Of a DNA stretch of 20,883 nucleotides, positions 16,701 to 20,883 are shown one piece after another. The stretch lies in assembly GCF_000227135.1 (NCBI RefSeq), contig NC_018247.1, forward strand, positions 731,739 through 752,621, given 5' to 3'. This stretch comes from Leishmania donovani (taxonomy: Eukaryota; Euglenozoa; Kinetoplastea; Trypanosomatida; Trypanosomatidae). The notes beneath the pieces were generated by a model. That model ran no database searches and was not told the DNA's origin. It saw only the letters and a program-made list of their open reading frames with translations. The translations under genes were made by a program, and so were the position numbers. Position 1 is the stretch's first letter. Each line of letters opens with the position of its first letter.

Positions 16701-17158
16701 TGCACGCGTGTCGACTTTCCGAGAACACAACGTCGATCACGGCTCACAAAAAGCATACCGAGATATCCGGTGCTGGTGCCAACAACAAGGGCATCGCCGA
16801 TAAACCCCACGAAGTTAACATCCCCGTCATCAGAAAGTCGCAGCACACTTTTATCAGCAGATGCGGGGATCTGTGCGCTGGTGCCATCAGGAAACTCCTT
16901 CACCTCCTCACCAGCAACGACGCTGAATACTAGAAGGTTTCCAGACCGCCGAAAAAAGTACGTGCCTAGCAAAATAAGCTTGCGATCGGCTAAAGAGAAC
17001 AAAGAGCAACAAGGCCCCTCACAGAGACAGACAAGGTCATTTCCATTTTCAACGACACGGCGAGAAGTTGTGGTGAGAATGGTGCTACTCGACTCCAGCG
17101 ACAACTCCAATGACCTACCTTGCCCCTGCTTTGTGTGGAGAGCGAGTACCGCTTCCAT
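13736..17158 (-). CDS. WD40-repeat protein resembling WDR7 / rabconnectin-3 beta
   Basis: The protein has 1140 aa from the ATG at 17158; the frame opens three codons earlier with only TTG. The N-terminal ~600 residues are beta-rich and degenerate WD40-like (YGSYGVVCLFSTGECHLSLY, VLGFNDGDIRVFVGG). The middle (~600-960) is helical with many Leu/Ala. The C-terminus (1009-1140) returns to WD40: HVAVGRSDGKVVVYNVKAAS, FQAHSAPVLGVAYS, IKVWRSP, then a Ser/Phe loop (LTSFFSGSGSASFKLV) and a last strand rich in aromatics. This layout of WD40, long helical middle and C-terminal WD40 with a serine-rich loop is that of animal WDR7, which with DMXL forms rabconnectin-3 and promotes V-ATPase assembly. The animal protein is longer (about 1490 aa). 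No signal peptide or membrane helix is seen, so a cytosolic, membrane-associated role is likely. It could also be another WD40 scaffold. Confidence 0.65.
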   Translation of the reverse strand: MEAVLALHTKQGQGRSLELSLESSSTILTTTSRRVVENGNDLVCLCEGPCCSLFSLADRKLILLGTYFFRRSGNLLVFSVVAGEEVKEFPDGTSAQIPASADKSVLRLSDDGDVNFVGFIGDALVVGTSTGYLGMLFVSRDRRCVLGKSTRVQERHGVIWCIRYDSRECVCLSSDTMTIIPIIPEAEDAIMRTKEFEGGSVASVAASQTVPDCFFVAHGESRNLTVVHGDSGRTLHKETLSLLSEELDRASDVARVVPAIYAHGCRGVCLLAVVYPDAVSFTAWENHLLVSTAVVKNELTTSFGLAFWKGTADGARLCVVRSDSRCLMYDVVMSKRFPCVEEIVVAQQVTLPSHVACLMGGVESGVFLCWRSGTSLARYTALLQSRAEEDKFEPIEVYSAVRPSLASASVLLLEVVPIYGSYGVVCLFSTGECHLSLYNNPGTVLLAVEEHPYDATSCLAFEGGAGRYSCVLGFNDGDIRVFVGGQIWANVRVAHCGAVDRLLRLPKMNETDDTLFVSMCTEMGTVCCHAGEKAAVSRTMCSPSRPLTACLLNRKLEYMFLFSEDNGNLWHLPTCRLERAFRSLPGPLNQQLDNLLEHHWASALSIIRYRFVGGEHYAIRIDVDSLLSGLGVGEQPVKRSSLEYSSALRLMLGCLGESCPPSFPRENALCEALDDLGLVVTGAQTHECVWCAILLLCGLLSRTSEGACAAAIYSIIESLGDKLTSSLAPDPYRQADAVQHFLSRFYTLRRSTPAAFRHALRLMATKMSVCSLADVVNLLRSRAFAAQSHGAAEDEAPGAPPLIESGSAFAALSVLLNLASQRADYSLQAETPLFSLLRQSTVEAQRAVTAALDDDHTLSNRPATLLGLIESHATLCALDEKDPFQSFVKALMREAFRGSGEEAKQASLEALERLMAQDPQGFLSTYIVTDFHLNAECRPYIIVFLAHFVRNFPYEAYTVFSTIADIFVSGLSDLSSASKDAAAIYHTAVSQLLRVTAASLPSVSLQQSLRHVAVGRSDGKVVVYNVKAASIVTAFQAHSAPVLGVAYSGNTSTLDIATIAETLDEIKVWRSPNQSSSLTSFFSGSGSASFKLVTAVPVPSMGLRGESVSLLIKFFQLNWLSPQCVEFSSPWHGKVQVALP

Positions 17159-17549
17159 GTCCCCCAAAGGCTGGCAGGGAGTCCATTATTATAATAAAGT
17201 ACGAAGCAGCGCGAATAGTAGAGAAAAAAAGGCGGACAAGAAGCACGTATAAGGGTGTTAAGCTTCATCTGCGCAGCAGCCGCAGTAGCACTTATCGTTG
17301 CCTGCAAAGGCCTCAAAGAAGCAGGCCGTGGAGCGCGTACTGATGGAGAGACATGCACTCTCAGCCTCCACTCACGATTCAAAAACAACTACGCAAAGAA
17401 AAAAAAACACAAGGCGATTCTTTTTCTCGTACAGCAGTTGCGTCATATCCCAATGAGTGAAGCGACAGCGCCACCAACCAAAAGAAGAATGTCAATGAAT
17501 AGAGAGCCGCTGAAGGGATTTGTAAACGCCTTTGCACAGCGCCATCCCC
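17159..17549. other. Spacer between hypothetical gene and WDR7-like gene
   Basis: About 0.4 kb with no supported gene. On the minus strand it holds a clear pyrimidine tract with an AG just before the WDR7-like ATG, and presumably the 3' UTR of the upstream gene. Confidence 0.5.
17171..17240 (-). promoter_or_regulatory. Predicted spliced-leader acceptor for the WDR7-like gene
   Basis: On the minus strand a tract including CCGCCTTTTTTTCTCTAC (about 17218-17235) is followed, after a T-rich stretch without AG, by CTGCCAG with AG at 17172-17171. The leader would be only ~12 nt. An out-of-frame ATG just before this AG would be removed by splicing here. Confidence 0.4.
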
Positions 17550-18234
17550 CTACATGCCAGACATTTCTGATGTCCCGGAGCTGAGCAGCTTCCTATTGAG
17601 CTCCAGAATACGCTTGGCCAAATCCGCCTTTTCTCGAGCGAGAGCTTCCAGTTCGTTCTGATCAGGGCCCTCAAACTCTACCCTTTCGATTTCGTTCCCC
17701 GCACCCACGTTGGCCGGCAGCGCTGCTTTCAGCGACACATTTCAAGCGTAAGCGTTCGATAGCTTTGTGAAGCCCCAGCAAAACACCAACAAGGTTCTCC
17801 ATTTTCGACCGTAGCGGCATCAACGGTTGCACTCCTACTTCGTACACGCTATAAAGCAATCGCGCAGTACCATCAATTTTCATTTGACCCGTGATATGCA
17901 TCAGAACCTGTTGCGTAGCGTCCTGTGGCTCCGGCATCTTCTGCAGTTTCTGCGTATCCTCATACGACAGTTTGTGAGACGGTGAGTGGCATACTGTCAA
18001 GTAGCCCATATTCTGCATTCCGGCAGACGCATCGCTGTAGCCGTTAGGAGTGGCGCCTAGTATTACTACGCCGCGACTTTCGCGCGTGACTTCATCGTCC
18101 ATGATTTCATGGACATTCTGAATAAATCCACAGAGCTTACAAATGTACTTGCGACCACTCATACAAGAAAATTCAGCACCCGGAAACTGAGACAGGGTTG
18201 TGCCGCTGATGTAAGCAACGCTCAAAAACGCCAT
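17550..18234 (-). pseudogene. Hypothetical protein gene broken by a single frameshift
   Basis: The ATG at 18234 opens a frame starting MAFLSVAYISGTTLSQFPGA with a CxxC pair (ICKLCG, 32-37). It continues through SPSHKLSYEDTQKLQK and ARLLYSVYEVGVQPLMPLRS to a helix GLHKAIERLRLK. After residue 165 (about 17740) this frame turns into low-complexity sequence, while the neighbouring frame carries on with SLKAALPANVGAG and a heptad-like coiled coil (NELEALAREKADLAKRILEL) ending in TAG. Removing one base near 17736-17740 (AAATGTGTCG) would join them into about 227 aa. The start is well supported by a strong splice acceptor 33 nt upstream. The break may be a sequence error or a genuine loss. I do not recognise the family; helices and a coiled coil suggest a subunit of a complex. 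Confidence 0.6.
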
Positions 18235-18644
18235 CACGAGGAAATATACACATATGTACTTGCGTGACTGGCCAAAAAGAGAAGACAGCAGCTTGCAGAT
18301 AGTACAGCATCTACTCGTATGAGCAACATTACGGAGCTGCGCCTAGTGCACAAACATATCTCCACTACTCCATTCCGTTGCCACAAGAAAAGGAAACCCA
18401 TGCAAAGGCAAAACAAAGACAGCGAAGCATCCAAGATACAGACGACACCTAATACCCTCATTAACTCCATCGCCGCAGCGATGCATTCTAAACACCTTTC
18501 TTTTGCTTGCCACAGTCCAGGGAGAAAAGCCGAAGAAGGGACTGAAAACAAAAGCATGATTTACTTTAGTCTGCTTACGAAGAAACAGGGGAGTTTTGCG
18601 CCTCATACTCACATATATGCATATGTGCTAGATTTTGTACACTT
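18235..18644. other. Spacer between CHORD gene and hypothetical gene
   Basis: About 0.4 kb, AT-richer than the coding regions, holding the CHORD gene 3' UTR and the acceptor listed separately. Open frames on the plus strand (for example 18319-18774) run into the CHORD gene antisense and look like shadows. Confidence 0.5.
18268..18292 (-). promoter_or_regulatory. Strong predicted spliced-leader acceptor for the frameshifted hypothetical gene
   Basis: On the minus strand CTGCTGTCTTCTCTTTTTGG is followed by CCAG, with AG at 18269-18268, giving a 33-nt leader to the ATG at 18234. It is among the clearest acceptors in the window, and it supports both the start and the idea that the gene is, or recently was, expressed. 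Confidence 0.6.
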
Positions 18645-19535
18645 TCACACTCTGTGCGCTCCCTCGCAGCACCCGGGCACATTCACAAAGTCATCAAACT
18701 CTAAGCACTTCTTCTCCGGGCAGCACTTCCAGTACTTGTACGTGTCCCAGAAAACAGGTCCTTCTTTGTGGTAACGGCAAGATGAATCCGTGTTCTCCGC
18801 GACGACAAACTCCTTTGCACAACCGAAATTCCGACACCTCGCCTTGCCATCCACAATTTGCTGCGGCTCAGTCTGCGCAAATGCAGCCCCCTCGAACTCC
18901 CTCGGCCCAGTAGTTCGCTTCCCGTCGTGCATGCCCGAGGATGCCGCGCTTGCTCGTGCTACCTGAGAGGCCGAAAGAGGGATGTTCAACACCTCCTCCT
19001 TCGGAAACACAAACGGCTTGTTTGCCGTGCTGTGTCGACCCACACAGCACTTTGGGATTCCCTCGAAACTTTCCCAGTCAAAGGTCTTTTTGCCCTCGCA
19101 GCAGCCCCAGTACTTTTCCAAGTCGTGAAATACGGGACCCTTGGAGTGATAATGGCATGAGTTGTCCGTATTCTCTTCTTCCTTGTAGTACTGGTTACAG
19201 CCGAAGTTAGTACACCGCAGTTCGCCTTCATGTGTCCCCTCTACCTTTCCCGGTATTTTGTGCAGAATAACGATATCGTTGTAATCAGAAATGCAACTTG
19301 CGATAGAGTCTCGCAGCCTGATAGAGAGACCACTGCACTGCATCACCACGTCGTCGGCAGCCACATCGACATCACGCTTCGCCTTGAGTGTTTTCAGAAA
19401 GAAAGTAAGAAGTCGCTCACAAGGCCCTTCCTTCCAGGAGGCTGGTATATCGATCTTCAGCTTGAAGGACTCAGCCATGCTGTTAACGACCTCGCCCACG
19501 ACATTCTTTCCATCGTAAAGGCAGTATACCTTCAT
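18645..19535 (-). CDS. CHORD-domain zinc-binding protein (two CHORDs, RAR1/CHP-1-like)
   Basis: The protein has 296 aa from the ATG at 19535 (an upstream extension has only a TTG). Two cysteine- and histidine-rich CHORD domains are clear. The first (108-168) has CTNFGCNQYY, NSCHYHSKGPVFHD, KYWGCCEGKK and PKCCVGRH; the second (234-294) has CRNFGCAKEF, SSCRYHKEGPVFWD, YKYWKCCPEKK and PGCCEGAH. Each keeps all zinc-binding Cys and His in the usual spacing. CHORD proteins such as plant RAR1 and animal CHP-1/melusin are HSP90 co-chaperones working with SGT1. There is no C-terminal CS domain: the protein ends two residues after the second CHORD. In its place the N-terminus (about 1-95, MKVYCLYDGKNVVGEV to DIVILHKIPG) is a compact alpha/beta-looking domain I do not recognise. 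This is the gene nearest to the telomere and would be first in the unit. Confidence 0.88.
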   Translation of the reverse strand: MKVYCLYDGKNVVGEVVNSMAESFKLKIDIPASWKEGPCERLLTFFLKTLKAKRDVDVAADDVVMQCSGLSIRLRDSIASCISDYNDIVILHKIPGKVEGTHEGELRCTNFGCNQYYKEEENTDNSCHYHSKGPVFHDLEKYWGCCEGKKTFDWESFEGIPKCCVGRHSTANKPFVFPKEEVLNIPLSASQVARASAASSGMHDGKRTTGPREFEGAAFAQTEPQQIVDGKARCRNFGCAKEFVVAENTDSSCRYHKEGPVFWDTYKYWKCCPEKKCLEFDDFVNVPGCCEGAHRV

Positions 19536-19609
19536 TTTTGATCGCTCACGTGCGGTATAAACGCCAGTATGAAAGTCTATCAGCAAGATTACAGGGCACC
19601 GACAACCAG

Positions 19610-19672
19610 CTCGTTTACATATTTATCAAGCGATCGCGTGAAAGAAAGCAAGAGAGAGAGAGAGAGTAGAGG
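19610..19672 (-). promoter_or_regulatory. Predicted trans-splice acceptor and CT-repeat tract for the CHORD gene
   Basis: On the minus strand the CT repeat (complement of the GA run at 19649-19666) and CTTGCTTTCTTTC form a strong pyrimidine tract. The first AG after it is at 19611-19610, giving a leader of about 74 nt to the ATG at 19535. Later AGs nearer the ATG have poor tracts. Confidence 0.45.
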
Positions 19673-20745
19673 ATACCATTACAGATGCGATTATACGCCT
19701 CTTTCGACGTTTTCCGAAAAGAAAACCGCCGGTCACACGCTTTCACCAGAAAGACTCCTGCATGATCGACTAATCTTCCTTCACGAGCACATGCATACAA
19801 AAGAGAGCGGCTAACCTCCCTGAATTCATTTCCTTTTTCTTAATATTCTTTCAGTGAAAACTCAATTCGACAGCGAAGTCTTCTCACCACAAACATTGTC
19901 GACTGGTGCCAGTGAGAATTTCTTTTTCTAACGCCACATAGAACGCCAGAGGAACAAGCACCGTTCCGCACAGTTGCACACCAACTCCATCGCGATGACT
20001 ACAGAACACTAGCACAGCGAATATGCATCGCTTTCCACACCGCACGCAGCCTTTACCCGCTTCTTACCGCCTTTCCAGTAAAACCGAAGAGTCGTAGCGA
20101 CTCTCCAGCAAAGACGTTACTCACTTCCGCAATTCGCATGGTGCTCATACAGCGGGGGCCCACGCTACATCACAGTTATGCCGACGCTCTGCATGAAGAT
20201 TTGGTTTCACGTGCCGCTCAGTAGTATGCGTGTCAGCCACCTAGGAAAGATAGTCTCTTCCCGCAGAGGCTCTCAGGCCCTACAACTCGACAGTGCTTGC
20301 ATTGCCGGGGGGGGGGGCGGGGGAGAGCCAGAATAAAAAGATCCCACCCAAACAGCTTCTTTCCACCCTTTGTGCCGTTTTACGTAAAACAAAACAGCAT
20401 GCTCTCTTCAATCCTGCCAACTATATACGCCAGAACAGAAAACAAAACAACTCACTGTCGAGATTGGAGGCCCGTTCCGCAAAGAACCCACCAGCCATAT
20501 TCGCATAGACAAAAGCAAAGCACCATACTAACAGTCCGAAAAATACAGCTATTTGTCGCCGAACGCATCACCTCCCACGCGAAAACACGCACTTACAGAT
20601 TGCCATTATATCCCCGCCAAAACGGCAGATCGCCTCTCATCTCTGTCAGTAAACAATTCCCGACTAATAGCAACACATCCGTGGACATATACGTATATAT
20701 ATATTGCTATCAATCAGTTCCACCCATCTCCTCCGCAGCAACACT
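19673..20745. other. Gene-free subtelomeric region, candidate transcription start zone
   Basis: No gene is supported on either strand; the open frames are short and lack codon bias. Because the first gene of the unit is transcribed leftward, RNA polymerase II must begin somewhere here or in the telomeric repeats beyond. Visible features are a G tract (20307-20323) and an AT-alternating stretch (20690-20708). No defined promoter motif is expected or seen. Confidence 0.5.
20307..20323 (+). repeat. G-rich tract
   Basis: Eleven G, one C and five G in a row. G tracts are frequent around polymerase II start regions in trypanosomatids and can form quadruplexes. Here it lies about 770 bp upstream of the first gene. 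A role in initiation is only inferred. Confidence 0.6.
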
Positions 20746-20775
20746 CTCTCCAACAGGACGGGGGCGTGACGGTGT
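20746..20775 (+). repeat. Telomere-associated conserved block, copy 1 (LCTAS-like)
   Basis: This 30-bp block (starting CTCTCCAACAGGACGGGGGC) recurs exactly at 20854-20883. The preceding bases are also related (CCGCAGCAACACT versus TGCACAGCGACACC). The period of 108 bp and the TTAGGG repeats in between fit the Leishmania conserved telomere-associated sequence. A tandem 8-mer (TGTACTGG twice, 20774-20789) follows it. Confidence 0.75.
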
Positions 20776-20788
20776 ACTGGTGTACTGG

Positions 20789-20818
20789 TTAGGGTTAGGG
20801 TTAGGGTTAGGGTTAGGG
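20789..20818 (+). repeat. Telomeric repeat array, five TTAGGG
   Basis: Five perfect TTAGGG hexamers run 5' to 3' toward the right edge, the direction expected if the chromosome end is on the right. They are followed by TTTTT and a further telomere-associated unit, so this is a short internal block within the telomere-associated repeats and not the terminal array. Confidence 0.92.
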
Positions 20819-20853
20819 TTTTTCTCTCCACTGATTCCTTGCACAGCGACACC

Positions 20854-20883
20854 CTCTCCAACAGGACGGGGGCGTGACGGTGT
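20854..20883 (+). repeat. Telomere-associated conserved block, copy 2 (cut by window end)
   Basis: This block is identical to 20746-20775 over 30 bp and ends at the last base of the window. More repeat units are likely beyond the edge. Confidence 0.75.

Noticed and set aside
19673..20700. tRNA or snRNA gene in the subtelomeric region
   Set aside because: I looked for a GGTTCGAATCC-like B box and cloverleaf stems on both strands and found no convincing candidate.

Overview
The window looks like one chromosome end of a trypanosomatid, most likely Leishmania or a close relative. The right edge carries five TTAGGG repeats (20789-20818) with the G-rich strand pointing outward. They sit between two copies of an exactly repeated ~30-bp block, 108 bp apart, which fits the ~100-bp Leishmania conserved telomere-associated sequence (LCTAS). 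The well-supported genes are uninterrupted, all lie on the minus strand, have GC-rich third positions, and mostly have pyrimidine tracts followed by AG upstream of the ATG. This is the usual layout of a polycistronic unit processed by spliced-leader trans-splicing. Transcription therefore runs away from the telomere into the chromosome.

In transcription order from the telomere (right to left): about 1.1 kb of gene-free subtelomeric DNA; a two-CHORD zinc protein (18645-19535); a small conserved-looking hypothetical gene broken by a frameshift (17550-18234); a large WD40/helical protein resembling WDR7/rabconnectin-3 beta (13736-17158); a small two-helix membrane protein of the Pkr1 V-ATPase assembly-factor type (12891-13256); a mitochondrial-type PPR protein (9280-12336); then a tandem array of M20D metallo-amidohydrolases (N-acyl-L-amino acid amidohydrolase / aminoacylase family) filling 346-8565.

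The amidohydrolase array is badly assembled. It has four N-gaps (three of exactly 99 N, one of 414 N), exact sequence overlaps across gaps, and a chimeric join at 3981/3982 that fuses the inside of one copy to the 3' end of another. Comparing the pieces gives three distinguishable genes: A (401 aa), B (396 aa) and C (394 aa). They share a nearly identical catalytic core and differ at the N-terminus, in core patches of A, and at the C-terminus. The misplaced 776-bp piece at 3206-3981 has exactly the content needed to fill the 414-N gap of gene C. The simplest reading is an A-B-C array plus assembly error, not five or six genes. Gene B also has a 1-nt deletion near its start.

The 1.8-kb spacer between B and C holds an unexpected plus-strand signal: a pyrimidine tract and AG, a start codon and a coding-like ORF with one 2-nt frameshift, reading as a small single-pass membrane protein. 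It looks like an inverted gene relic inside the array.

Functionally, the WDR7-like and Pkr1-like neighbours both point to V-ATPase assembly, the PPR gene to mitochondrial RNA or ribosome biology, and the array to hydrolysis of N-acyl amino acids. Neighbouring genes in these units are usually not functionally linked, so the V-ATPase pairing is an observation and not evidence of co-regulation.
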